Made by a program: the position numbers and the translations under genes | Notes under the pieces: model-generated | What the model was told of the DNA's origin: nothing | Database searches by the model: none | The model's input: the letters and a program-made list of their open reading frames with translations, nothing else | In this document: piece by piece, positions 24,977-33,011 of the stretch | How the letters are laid out: the number at the start of each line of letters is the position of its first letter | How positions within the stretch are numbered: the stretch's first letter is position 1 | Source of the DNA: Solirubrobacterales bacterium | GTDB lineage: Bacteria > Actinomycetota > Thermoleophilia > Solirubrobacterales > 70-9 | Length of the DNA: 37,299 bases | Assembly: GCA_030152805.1 (NCBI GenBank) | Contig: JASLIG010000037.1 | Coordinates: 1-37,299, forward strand | Direction of reading: 5' to 3'

Positions 24977-26205
24977 GATCGCTCCGCCGCGCTGGCGATT
25001 GTTTCCTCGTACACGCGTTCCAGCCGGGCCGCCCAGGCCACCGGGCTGTGGTGGCGCTCGGCGAACGCTCGGGCGCTGCGGCCGAGCTCCCGCCGCGCTC
25101 CGCCATCGCTCAGCAGGGCGGCGGTCGCCGCCGCGATCTCCTCGCTGGTCTCGGCGACCTCGAACGGCAACTTCTCGCCGAACTCGTTGAAGCCTTCGGC
25201 GCCGAGCGGGGTCGTCACCACCGCCTTACCGCGGGCCAGCGGCTCCAGCACCTTCATCCGCATGCCGCCGCCGCTGCGCACGGGCGCCAGCACCACCGCG
25301 GCGGCCCGCAGGTGCGGCTCGACGCTCGGCGGATCGGAGATCACCTCGACCCCCGGCCCGGCCAGCTCGAGCAACTCGCGGGTGGGGGAGCTGCCGACGA
25401 TGCGCAAGCGCGCCTCCGGCACAGTGGCCCGAACCAGCGGCATGATCTCGTCGGCGAGCCAGCGCGCCGCGTCGCGATTGGGCAGGTGGCTGAAGGTGCC
25501 CGCGAAGAGAATCGTGCCGGGAGCCTCCTCGGCTCCGTCGCTCGCCGCCGGCAGGATCATGCCGTAGGGGTTGACGCGGATGCGCCCCGCCAGCTTCGGC
25601 GCACTCTCGGTCACCGCTCGGGCGTCGCCGGCGCTGAAGACCTGGACCAGGTCGAAGCGACTCCACGCCGCGGGCAGGAAGGAGTCCCAGCGCCGCCAAT
25701 CGCGGGCGCGCAGCGCCGCCAGCGGCCATTCCACCAGGCGCGGGCTCCGCCATGCGCCGGCGTCGGCGCGGACCGCCTCGTGCTCGGTCAGCACCGTCGG
25801 CAGCGAGGGGGGGAAGCCCAGCACCGACATCGGATTGTCCTCGACCGCGACCACGTCGATGGTTCGTGTCGCCGTCAGCCGGTCGATCAGCGGTTGCACG
25901 CCGGCCACCCCGGCGACGACCCGGGAGGGCCACTTGCCGCGCGCCCAGGTTGCCGCCAGTTCGGCCCGTACGCGCCAGCGGCGTGGCACCGAGCCGGAGC
26001 GGCGGCGGTCGACGAAGTGGGCGTCGAGGCCCGAGGCGGCCAGCCGCTTCGCCGCCTCGGCCTGGCCCGGGTCTTCGCCGAAAGGCGCCACCAGGGTGAT
26101 CTCGTTGCGCTCCGCCAGCCCGAGCAGCTGGGCGTCCAGGAGCTTCGGGATCGCGCCGACGCCGTTCGCGTCGGGGACCATCGAGGTGACGAGGAGGACG
26201 CGCAT
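24973..26205 (-). CDS. GT4-like glycosyltransferase
   Basis: 410 residues, GT-B fold. The start MRVLLVTSMVPDANGVGAIP is preceded by the GT2 stop with a one-base overlap (TGATG). The C-terminal donor domain has GTILFAGTFSHLPNRDAARW, then RLRIVGSSPTREL, VLAPVRSGGGMRMKVLEPLA and GKAVVTTPLGAEGF, typical of group 1 transferases of the sugar-transferase PEP-CTERM/EpsH-like branch. The usual EX7E second Glu is in MKVLEPLA, while the first position is taken by a different residue (SGGGMRMKVLE), as in several of these subfamilies. Cytoplasmic, in the same tight operon as the neighbouring GTs. Confidence 0.85.
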   Translation of the reverse strand: MRVLLVTSMVPDANGVGAIPKLLDAQLLGLAERNEITLVAPFGEDPGQAEAAKRLAASGLDAHFVDRRRSGSVPRRWRVRAELAATWARGKWPSRVVAGVAGVQPLIDRLTATRTIDVVAVEDNPMSVLGFPPSLPTVLTEHEAVRADAGAWRSPRLVEWPLAALRARDWRRWDSFLPAAWSRFDLVQVFSAGDARAVTESAPKLAGRIRVNPYGMILPAASDGAEEAPGTILFAGTFSHLPNRDAARWLADEIMPLVRATVPEARLRIVGSSPTRELLELAGPGVEVISDPPSVEPHLRAAAVVLAPVRSGGGMRMKVLEPLARGKAVVTTPLGAEGFNEFGEKLPFEVAETSEEIAAATAALLSDGGARRELGRSARAFAERHHSPVAWAARLERVYEETIASAAERS

Positions 26206-27314
26206 CAGCCGGACCGGGCGCTAACGGCCTTGCCGCCCCGCTGCAGGTGTCCGAGCAGATCGTTGAGCGAGCTGCGGCTCTCGGGAAAGAAGAAGTAGAG
26301 CGCCAGCCTGCGCACGAGCACCTTCGGCCCCAGCGCCATCGCCGCGAACCAGGCGACGTAGACGAGCCGCATCGGCGCCGCGACGTTGCTGCGGCGCCGT
26401 GCCGCCCGCACTGAGTCGGCCAGCAGGCGGCTGCGACGGTCGGTTGGGATTGGATGGTGCTGCGGCGCGAGCCGCAGCGAGACCAGGCGGTTGCCGAGGT
26501 CGGCGAGGGAGAGGATGCGTTTGGGGTGGGGCACGCCGAGGCGATCGGCAAGCCGCAGCAGCTCCGCCGAGGTTTCCCTCGCGTAGCCGATCGTCTCGCG
26601 CACGTGGTCGAGGTCGAGGCTGGGCGATTCGGGCTCGTAGTTGTTGCCGCCGTGGACCCGATAGGCGCCGCCGACTCCCTCCAACGAGACGACGTCGCCG
26701 AGCAGGGTCATCAGGTGGATCAGGTACCAGTCGGCGCCGCAGACCGGGTAGGCCCGCTCGGGGATCGGCATGATCTTGCGCAGCGCCGCACGGCGAAAGG
26801 CGTTGGCGCTGGTCGGCAGCCAGGCGAGGTCGAAGGGGAAGGCGAGCTCGGCCCGGCGCAGGTCGCCGCCCGGCATCGGCAGGTGCTCGGGAGGCTTCAG
26901 CACGCCGGTCGGGCGCCCCTTGGCGTCGATCACCTCCATCCGGAACTGCACCTTGGCGACGTCCTCGTCGGCGGCGAAGGCCGCCGCCACGCGCGCCGCG
27001 GCTTCGGGCCGCAGGGTGTCGTCGGCGTCGAGGAAGAGCACGACGTCGCCCTCGCAACGCTCGACGCCGGCGTTGAGTGCCGAGGCCTGGCCGCCGTTCT
27101 CCTTCAGCACCACCGTCACTCGCTCCTCGTAGCCGCTGAGCAGCTGGCGCGACTCGTCGGTCGAGCCGTCGTCGACGACGATCACCCGGGTCCGCTCGTG
27201 GGTCTGCGCGCAGGCGCTCTCGATCGCGTTGACCAGGAAGCGCGCGTAGTTGTAGTTGTTGATCACGATGTCGACCGCCGGCGAGGGCGCCGAGGGCGCG
27301 CTGGCGCCGCTCAT
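26205..27314 (-). CDS. GT2-family glycosyltransferase
   Basis: 369 residues from the ATG at 27314. GT-A fold: VDIVINNYNYARFLVNAIES, VIVVDDGSTDESRQLL, ENGGQASALNAGV, and the DxD site VLFLDADDT (D96, D98). The region GADWYLIHLMTLLGDVVSLE corresponds to the acceptor/catalytic base part. A C-terminal amphipathic/hydrophobic segment (MRLVYVAWFAAMALGPKVLV) may anchor it to the membrane. Start and stop both overlap neighbouring genes (ATGA with DUF1616, TGATG with GT4). Confidence 0.9.
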   Translation of the reverse strand: MSGASAPSAPSPAVDIVINNYNYARFLVNAIESACAQTHERTRVIVVDDGSTDESRQLLSGYEERVTVVLKENGGQASALNAGVERCEGDVVLFLDADDTLRPEAAARVAAAFAADEDVAKVQFRMEVIDAKGRPTGVLKPPEHLPMPGGDLRRAELAFPFDLAWLPTSANAFRRAALRKIMPIPERAYPVCGADWYLIHLMTLLGDVVSLEGVGGAYRVHGGNNYEPESPSLDLDHVRETIGYARETSAELLRLADRLGVPHPKRILSLADLGNRLVSLRLAPQHHPIPTDRRSRLLADSVRAARRRSNVAAPMRLVYVAWFAAMALGPKVLVRRLALYFFFPESRSSLNDLLGHLQRGGKAVSARSG

Positions 27315-28135
27315 CGCGACCGCTCTGGTTCGGCCAGCCAGCCCGAGACGCGGCGGTAGACGTCGCCGGGTACCACCCCATCCTGGCGATAGAGCTTTGC
27401 CCGCACGGGGATCGCGCCGGGCTGAGGCGATTGCGGGGTCAGCTTCAGGACCCGGGTTTCGCCGGGATCGAGCGAGAAGCTGCGCACGGTTTCGGTAGGG
27501 CGGTCGCCGATCTGGACCTGCAGCCGGTAGGCAGCTTGCTTCTGCTCGTTGCTTTCGACGCCCACCCTGGCGCCGCCGGCGGCGGCGTCGCGCGGCGTCG
27601 GCGGCAGCAGCCAGAGCGCCGTATAGCCGTTTGCGCGCTCCGCCCCGGTGGTGCTGAAGGTGATGACGAGCGAGGCCGCGACGCAGGCCAGCGCACCCAG
27701 CAGAGCGCCTACGCTCCAGGCACCCCCGCCAAGTGCAACGCGCTGCCCCCCCCACAGGGGGAAAAAGCGTTGCACCTGAGTTGAGCTGGAGGAGACCCTG
27801 GGCCTGCGCAGCGCCGCCGCCCGGCAGCCGCAGAGCGTGACGAGCGCCAGCAGCGCTGCCCAGGAGACCGGCCCGATGCCGTCCGGCACGTAGTTGAGCG
27901 GCAGCGCGCCCAGGGCCAGCACCGAGAGGCTGAGCCCGAGCGCGAGCAGGAGGGTTTGGGCTCGTTCGAGCGGGCGCCGCGCGAAGATCGCCAGCGTCAG
28001 CGCGTAGCCGGGCAAGAAGAGCGCCAGGGGCAGGGCGAATAGCAGGCTGGGCACCCGCCACGGCAGCAGCAGCGCCAGCACCGCGCAGAACAGGGCCAGC
28101 GCCGCGACGCGCCGCAGGTCACGGTGTCCCCTCAC
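27311..28135 (-). CDS. DUF1616-like membrane protein
   Basis: 274 residues from the GTG at 28135 (GTGA overlap with the GT-C-like gene). Four hydrophobic helices are visible: VAALALFCAVLALLLPW, LLFALPLALFLPGYALTLAI, TLLLALGLSLSVLALGALPL, and a later one around GALLGALACVAASLVITFST. A C-terminal extracytoplasmic domain (about 200-274; NEQKQAAYRLQVQIGDRPTE, FSLDPGETRVLKL) resembles the beta-sandwich end of DUF1616 proteins found next to glycosyltransferases in archaea and actinobacteria. An in-frame palindrome (27731-27777) encodes residues roughly 120-135 and looks like an insertion. Role in glycan assembly is inferred from position. Confidence 0.7.
   Translation of the reverse strand: MRGHRDLRRVAALALFCAVLALLLPWRVPSLLFALPLALFLPGYALTLAIFARRPLERAQTLLLALGLSLSVLALGALPLNYVPDGIGPVSWAALLALVTLCGCRAAALRRPRVSSSSTQVQRFFPLWGGQRVALGGGAWSVGALLGALACVAASLVITFSTTGAERANGYTALWLLPPTPRDAAAGGARVGVESNEQKQAAYRLQVQIGDRPTETVRSFSLDPGETRVLKLTPQSPQPGAIPVRAKLYRQDGVVPGDVYRRVSGWLAEPERSR
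27731..27777. repeat. In-frame hairpin inside the DUF1616 gene
   Basis: GTGCAACGC (27733-27741) and GCGTTGCAC (27767-27775) are perfect inverted repeats enclosing a C-run and a G-run that also pair. The minus-strand right arm contains five A/T bases next to GCG that no longer match the other arm, as if a once perfect palindrome has decayed. It adds about 15 codons without breaking the frame. Confidence 0.6.
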
Positions 28136-29964
28136 CGGCGACCCTTCAGATCGAAGACGGTGATTGGCCCGTTGGTGTAGATCCGTGCCGCCCCCGGCAC
28201 GCGGTTGAACTTCGCGCTGACGCCCTCCGGCAGCCGCCCTTCGTCGGAGCTCCCAGTGGTGAAGTAGTAGCCGCGCAGGCCGTCGGAGGCGGCCGGTCGC
28301 AGGTCGGTGACGACGTAGCGGAGCTTGTGGCGGCGCAGCAACGGCAACTGCCAACCGCCCAGTTGGGGATCTTCGAGGATGTCTTCGACGTCCGGGTAGG
28401 GGCCGGTCAGCACCGACTTGTCGCCGGGCACGAGCAGCAGGTTGGCGTCCGCGGTGGGCGCGGCGAAGCGCCCTTTGCTGACGTCGTGGGCCGCCCATTC
28501 GGCCATCGCCAGCGGCGGCGAGACGATCGTCCGCCCCGCGGCTGAAACCTCCAGCGGTCGGGCGAGCTGCATGTCCCAGGGCCAGCCGGAGATCGCGTTG
28601 CCGATCAGCACCAGGGATGCGATGGCGGCGAGCCCGGCCCGTGCCAGTCGCGGTCGCGAGCCGAAGCGGCGCAACAGCTCGAGGGCGGCGTAGGCGAGCA
28701 CGAAGGCGAGGCCGATGAAGAGGAACTCGCTGAGCCGGTTGCCGCTCTCCCAGGCCTCGGGCGCGAGGCGCAGGGCCAGGGTGGCGAAGAAACCGATCGC
28801 CGCCAGGCCGAAGATCCAGGCGAAGGGCTTGCCGCGGTGACGGCGCCAGAGCTCCCGCAGCCCGAAGGGCAGGGCGACCACCAGGACGGCGATCGCCAGC
28901 AGCGCCAGGGCGCGGGCCGCGAAGGGCGTCGCGCCGACCGCCGAGCTGCCTTTTTGGAAGAGCTGGCGCGGTGCTTCCTCGCCGGAGATGGTGTTGAAGA
29001 CCGCGTCGAGCGCCCCGCTGAGGACGGGCGAGAGGTAGCCGATCGTGGCGCTGGCGACGATCAGCAGCCAGGCGGCCGCGAGGCCGGCGGCAAAGACGGC
29101 GAAGGGCCACGGATTCGGCGCCTTCCAGCTCTGCTTCAAGTACCGGTAGGCGAGCGAGAGGGCGAGAAGGACCGCGATCGTCGCGTAGGAGGTGAGGTGG
29201 TGGGTGACGACCACCGCGAGCATCGCCACCACGATCGGCGCCGCCCAGGCGCGCCAAGCCTCGCGCTTCACCGCTTCGCGTTCGGCCAGGGCCATCATGA
29301 TCACCGCCAGCAGCGGCAGGGCCAGTGACTCGTAGGAGTACTGGGCTCCCCAGAAGAGGAAGTTGAAGTTGCAGGTGTAGAGGGCCGCCGCCAGGCCAGC
29401 CACGCGCGCCGATCCGCCGACGCGCAGGAAGAGCAGGAACAGCGCCCCGATCAGGGCGAGGCGGGAGGCGCCGACGACGAAGACGCCGGCGGTGTAGCTG
29501 GAGAGGCCGGTGATTCTCATCAGGGCCGAGCTGGCGCCCTCCAGGCCCGGGTAGTACGGGGTCGCTCTCAGGATCGAGTTCTGCTCGAAGAGGTGATGGT
29601 GGCTGCCGATCTGGTTGGCGTTGAAGGCGTGGACGAGCTCGTCGGAGAAGGTGAAGAGCGGCGCGTCGCGGATCACCTTGACCGCGTAGAGCGAGAGGCC
29701 GAGCAGGCAGACCAGGGCCAGCCTTTCGCCGGTGCTCGCCTCAGACGAGGTGAGCCGGTAGAAGACCGGCGCAGCGATGCAAAGGACGCCGAGCCAGTAG
29801 AGGAGTATCGGATTGCCGTCGGTCGAACGCGCCAGGGCGTTGGCGACCGCGCAGAGCAGCAGCCCCACGGCGGCGGCGAGGACGATCGCCGCCAACGGCG
29901 CGATGCCGAGGCGCGCTCGGGTCGCTCGTGGGCCCGGTCCCTCCTGGATCGCTACCTCACTCAC
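28132..29964 (-). CDS. Large polytopic membrane protein, probable GT-C glycosyltransferase
   Basis: 610 residues from the GTG at 29964, preceded by TAGGA at good spacing. About 12 membrane helices are visible, from LAAIVLAAAVGLLLCAVANA to ARAGLAAIASLVLIGNAISG, followed by a soluble C-terminal domain (about 490-610). The first extracytoplasmic loop contains FSDELVHAFNANQIGSHHHL with acidic residues and histidines where GT-C enzymes place their catalytic Asp/Glu motif. GT-C proteins use polyprenyl-phosphate sugars outside the membrane. The neighbouring chimera carries a DPM1-like GT2 that could make such a donor. I do not recognise a named family, so function is inferred from topology and context. 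Confidence 0.65.
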   Translation of the reverse strand: MSEVAIQEGPGPRATRARLGIAPLAAIVLAAAVGLLLCAVANALARSTDGNPILLYWLGVLCIAAPVFYRLTSSEASTGERLALVCLLGLSLYAVKVIRDAPLFTFSDELVHAFNANQIGSHHHLFEQNSILRATPYYPGLEGASSALMRITGLSSYTAGVFVVGASRLALIGALFLLFLRVGGSARVAGLAAALYTCNFNFLFWGAQYSYESLALPLLAVIMMALAEREAVKREAWRAWAAPIVVAMLAVVVTHHLTSYATIAVLLALSLAYRYLKQSWKAPNPWPFAVFAAGLAAAWLLIVASATIGYLSPVLSGALDAVFNTISGEEAPRQLFQKGSSAVGATPFAARALALLAIAVLVVALPFGLRELWRRHRGKPFAWIFGLAAIGFFATLALRLAPEAWESGNRLSEFLFIGLAFVLAYAALELLRRFGSRPRLARAGLAAIASLVLIGNAISGWPWDMQLARPLEVSAAGRTIVSPPLAMAEWAAHDVSKGRFAAPTADANLLLVPGDKSVLTGPYPDVEDILEDPQLGGWQLPLLRRHKLRYVVTDLRPAASDGLRGYYFTTGSSDEGRLPEGVSAKFNRVPGAARIYTNGPITVFDLKGRR

Positions 29965-30018
29965 GCGTCGATCCTACGGAGCGTTCCGGAGCCGCTTTTC
30001 GTGCGCGCGGCGGGGCCG

Positions 30019-31635
30019 TCAGACGGTAACTGCGGCCTCCGCCTCGCGCGCCTGATCGCTCACCGCGGGCCGCTCGCTCTTGATGCTGCGGCGCCGGCGC
30101 GCCTCGCTCATGATCGTCCCCAGGACGCGGAAGCCGTCGCGGAAGGTCTTCAGGTTGCTGTCGCCGGAGATTCGGTCGAGCTCGTAGCTGGGCACCTCGG
30201 TGATCTTCATCCCGGCGCCGGCGATGCGCAGGTTGATCAGGGTCTCCACCTCGAAGCCCGGCACGTCGAGCGAGATGAAGGGCAGGCAGCGTGCCCAGAA
30301 GGCGTTGTAGCCGTAACAGAGGTCGGTGAAGTGGGTGCCGTGCAGGAGGTTGGCGGTGCCGCTGAGCACGCCGTTGCCGAGGCTGCGCAGCTTGGTGATG
30401 TCGGTGCTGCCGCCGCCGGGCAAAAAGCGCGAGCCCTTGGCGAAGTCGGCGCCGGCCTCGAGCGCTTCGATGAAGCGGGGGATCTCGGCCGGGTCGGCTG
30501 AGCCGTCGGCGTCGAGCATGACGACGAGGTTGCCGGTGACGGCGGCAAAGCCGGTGCGGAAGGCGTCGCCCTTGCCGCGGCCGCTCTGGACCAGCACGCG
30601 GATGCTGGGGTAGGCCTGGCGCGCCGCCTCGATCGTGTCGTCCTCGGAGTTGCCGTCGACCAGGATCACCTCGTGCAGGCCCTCGGGCAGCTGCTTCAGC
30701 ACGTGGCCGATGTTCTTCGCCTCGTTCATCGCCGGCACCACGACGGTGACCTTGGTCGTGCGGTTGGCGCGGCGATCGGGGCCGGTATAGGGGGTGGACC
30801 GGTGCGCGGCCAGCGCCTCGACCTCGATCAGCGGCACGCCGCCGACTTGACTGGGGGTTGCCGAGGGGGCCTCGAGCAGATCGAGCGGGCGGGGCAACAG
30901 GCTGACCGGAACGCCGATCGACTTGAAGGCGCGGACGAGGTCGAGCAGGCTCTCGTCGTCGGCGCGCTGGGAGCCGATCACGACGCGGTCGGCGTGGTAG
31001 CGGTCGACGATCTCCAAGGCGGCAACGCGGTCTGCCGGGTTGGAGCGCTCTTCGAACGGCGCGACCGTGCAGACGACGCTGGCGTAGCGACGCAGCGGCT
31101 CGTACGCCTTCAGCCGTTCGGCGGTTGCCTCGTCGCCCACGAGCACCCAGCGCTCAACGCTGTCGAGCCGCTCCCGCAGCGGTGCGCTGAGCGCGCGGCC
31201 GGCGGTGTCGACGATCGCGAAGCCGAGCCAGAGGGCGAGCTGGAAGCCGCCGTCAAGGGGAGTGATAAGCGATGCGGACCAGGCGAAGACGGCCGCCATC
31301 AGCAGGCGGATCACCGGCCAGGCCATTCCCTCCTCGCCGCCGAGGCCGCCCTTGGAGGCATTCGCGCCGTAGACGCCCAGCAGGCCGTTCAGCATCACCA
31401 GCACGAGTGGCGCGATCGGGAAGGCGGGGACGACGGCGACGCCGGCGATCAGCGCGACCGCGACCAGCACCAGCGACGAGGAAAGTAGGTCGATGGCCGG
31501 TGCGACCCACCAGCCGATCCCGCGTCGAGCCTGCGGCAGGCTGCCGAGGGTGGGTCGATCCTGCACCAGCGCACCGCGCCGCGGTTCGCTGGCCGGGAAC
31601 GTACGGTCGAGGGGGAGGTCGGTCGAGCTGTGCAT
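30019..31635 (-). CDS. Chimeric membrane protein: polyprenyl-phosphotransferase-like N-terminus fused to DPM1-like GT2
   Basis: 538 residues from the ATG at 31635. Residues 40-150 hold about four membrane helices (LLSSSLVLVAVALIAGVAVV, PLVLVMLNGLLGVYG, LLMAAVFAWSASLI). Residues 160-275 form a Rossmann-like domain (ERWVLVGDEATAERLKAYEP, DRVVIGSQRADDESLLDLVR, VSLLPRPLDLLE, GGVPLIEVEAL). Together they match the N-terminal half of WbaP/WcaJ-type polyprenyl glycosylphosphotransferases. The C-terminal sugar-phosphotransferase domain is absent; residues 293-520 are instead a GT2 with TVVVPAMNEAKNIGHVLKQL, MLDADGSADPAEI (D375, D377) and CYGYNAFWARCL, like dolichyl/polyprenyl-phosphate sugar synthases. 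First gene of the second glycosyltransferase operon. Confidence 0.85.
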   Translation of the reverse strand: MHSSTDLPLDRTFPASEPRRGALVQDRPTLGSLPQARRGIGWWVAPAIDLLSSSLVLVAVALIAGVAVVPAFPIAPLVLVMLNGLLGVYGANASKGGLGGEEGMAWPVIRLLMAAVFAWSASLITPLDGGFQLALWLGFAIVDTAGRALSAPLRERLDSVERWVLVGDEATAERLKAYEPLRRYASVVCTVAPFEERSNPADRVAALEIVDRYHADRVVIGSQRADDESLLDLVRAFKSIGVPVSLLPRPLDLLEAPSATPSQVGGVPLIEVEALAAHRSTPYTGPDRRANRTTKVTVVVPAMNEAKNIGHVLKQLPEGLHEVILVDGNSEDDTIEAARQAYPSIRVLVQSGRGKGDAFRTGFAAVTGNLVVMLDADGSADPAEIPRFIEALEAGADFAKGSRFLPGGGSTDITKLRSLGNGVLSGTANLLHGTHFTDLCYGYNAFWARCLPFISLDVPGFEVETLINLRIAGAGMKITEVPSYELDRISGDSNLKTFRDGFRVLGTIMSEARRRRSIKSERPAVSDQAREAEAAVTV

Positions 31636-31651
31636 GGGAAGGGGGGTTACC

Positions 31652-31681
31652 TTTTTTTAGGGTGATTTTCTGATGTTTTTT
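31652..31681 (-). promoter_or_regulatory. Three phased A-tracts upstream of the chimeric GT gene
   Basis: On the minus strand, A-runs of 7, 4 and 6 bases (31652-31658, 31666-31669, 31676-31681) are spaced about 11-12 bp apart, roughly one helical turn, in otherwise GC-rich DNA. They lie 17-46 bp before the ATG at 31635. Such phasing can bend DNA or serve as an UP-like element. Confidence 0.4.
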
Positions 31682-31687
31682 GGCATT

Positions 31688-31708
31688 GGGACCGGGGATC
31701 CCGGTTCC
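31688..31708. other. Hairpin in the gap between the malyl-CoA lyase and chimeric GT genes
   Basis: GGGACCGGG (31688-31696) pairs with CCCGGTTCC (31700-31708) around a 3-nt loop, with one G-T pair. It lies 147 bp beyond the minus-strand stop of the malyl-CoA lyase gene. It lacks a T-run, so termination is only possible. The rest of the 220-bp gap holds a direct repeat of GGAGATTC (31763-31770 and 31777-31784). Confidence 0.3.
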
Positions 31709-31855
31709 TCCCCCCTATCGGCAGGGTCGCTCGCCCACGTTAGCGCGGAACGAAAAGTGCATGGAGATTCTGAGGTGGAGATTCAGGGGGTACGTCCAAA
31801 ACGACCGACCTGGTTCAGTGTCAGCCCGCAGTACGAGACACTTATTCGAACAGGC

Positions 31856-32908
31856 CTACAAACCGTATGTTTCGGCCAGCTCGGGATCCTTGGCGGCCAG
31901 CATCTCGGCCAGCTCGACCATCACCTTGCATTGCTTCCAGGTAGCGTCGTCCTGCATCTTGCCGTCGATCATGTGGACACCGCGACCGTCGGGGATCGCC
32001 TCGAGCACTTTCTTCGCGAACTTGACCTCGTCCGGCGGTGGGCTGAAGACCTTCTTGGCGATGTCGATCTGGACCGGGTGCAGGGACCAGGCGCCGACGC
32101 AGCCGAGCAGGAAGGCGGCGCGGAACTGGGTTTCGCAGCCGGCCGTGTCCTTGATGTCGCCGAAGGGTCCGTAGAAGGGCAGGATCCCGGTCGCGGCACA
32201 GGCGTCGACCATGCGCGCGATCGAGTAGTGCCAGGGATCCTGCTGGGCGGTAACGCGGTCGGCCTCTGGATTCTCGGGGTCGGCCGGGTCCTCCATCGAG
32301 CGGTAACCGGGGTGGCCGCCACCGACCCTGGTCGTCTTCATCCGCCGTGAGGCGGCGAGGTCGGCGGGGCCGAAGCTCATCCCCTGCATGCGGGGGCTGG
32401 CGGCGGCGATCTCCTCGACGTTGACGACGCCCTGCGCCGTCTCGAGGATCGCGTGGACCAGGATCGGGCGATCGAGCTTGGCCTTCGCCTCGAGCTGGGC
32501 CAGCAGCCGGTCCACGTAGTGGATGTCCCAGGCGCCCTCGACCTTGGGCACCATCACGACCTCGAGCTTCTCGCCGATCTCCGTCACCAGCGTGGTGAGG
32601 TCGTCGAGCACCCAGGGGCTCTCCAGCGAGTTGACCCGGGTCCAGAGCGACGTCTGGCCGAAGTCGGACTCCTTTGCCGCCTTGATCAGGCCTTGGCGAG
32701 CGGCCTCCTTGCGGTCGACCGGGATCGCGTCCTCGAGGTTGCCGAGGAGGATGTCTGTTTTTTCCGCGATGGCGCCCGCCTTGGCGACCATCTTCTCGTT
32801 CGAGAAGTCGAGGAAGTGGATCATCCGCGAGGGCTTGACGGGGATCTCGCGCAGCGGCTCGGGGGCGCCGATCGCCTGCGGCTGGAAGAAGTCTCTGGGG
32901 TTTCTCAC
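31856..32908 (-). CDS. mcl: L-malyl-CoA/beta-methylmalyl-CoA lyase homologue (HpcH/HpaI family)
   Basis: 350 residues from the GTG at 32908, with GAGGAG four bases upstream. The sequence closely resembles the Chloroflexus/Rhodobacter malyl-CoA lyase (Mcl) as I remember it: FFQPQAIGAPEPLREIPVKP, LLGNLEDAIPVDRKEAARQG, SPWVLDDL, VMVPKVEGAWDIHYVDRLLA, HAILETAQGVVNVEEIAAAS, MKTTRVGGGHPGY, FYGPFGDIKDTAGCETQFRA, MIDGKMQDDATWKQCKVMVE. Acidic residues of NLEDA and LETAQG are the likely Mg-binding sites. Mcl splits malyl-CoA to acetyl-CoA and glyoxylate and acts in the 3-hydroxypropionate, ethylmalonyl-CoA and serine cycles. It stands alone here, so which route it serves is open. Confidence 0.9.
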   Translation of the reverse strand: MRNPRDFFQPQAIGAPEPLREIPVKPSRMIHFLDFSNEKMVAKAGAIAEKTDILLGNLEDAIPVDRKEAARQGLIKAAKESDFGQTSLWTRVNSLESPWVLDDLTTLVTEIGEKLEVVMVPKVEGAWDIHYVDRLLAQLEAKAKLDRPILVHAILETAQGVVNVEEIAAASPRMQGMSFGPADLAASRRMKTTRVGGGHPGYRSMEDPADPENPEADRVTAQQDPWHYSIARMVDACAATGILPFYGPFGDIKDTAGCETQFRAAFLLGCVGAWSLHPVQIDIAKKVFSPPPDEVKFAKKVLEAIPDGRGVHMIDGKMQDDATWKQCKVMVELAEMLAAKDPELAETYGL

Positions 32909-33011
32909 GCTGCTCCTCGCCTTGCTCGTTCGTTATCGGCCGCAACCCTACCCAAACGCGCGTTCGTGACGACGGAGGAGAACGGGGGCGGCTGCCGTAA
33001 ATTTGCTGAAG

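Noticed and set aside
23234..25567. 777-residue plus-strand frame
   Set aside because: Antisense to GT2-CE4 and GT4 genes with intact catalytic motifs; no recognisable domain.
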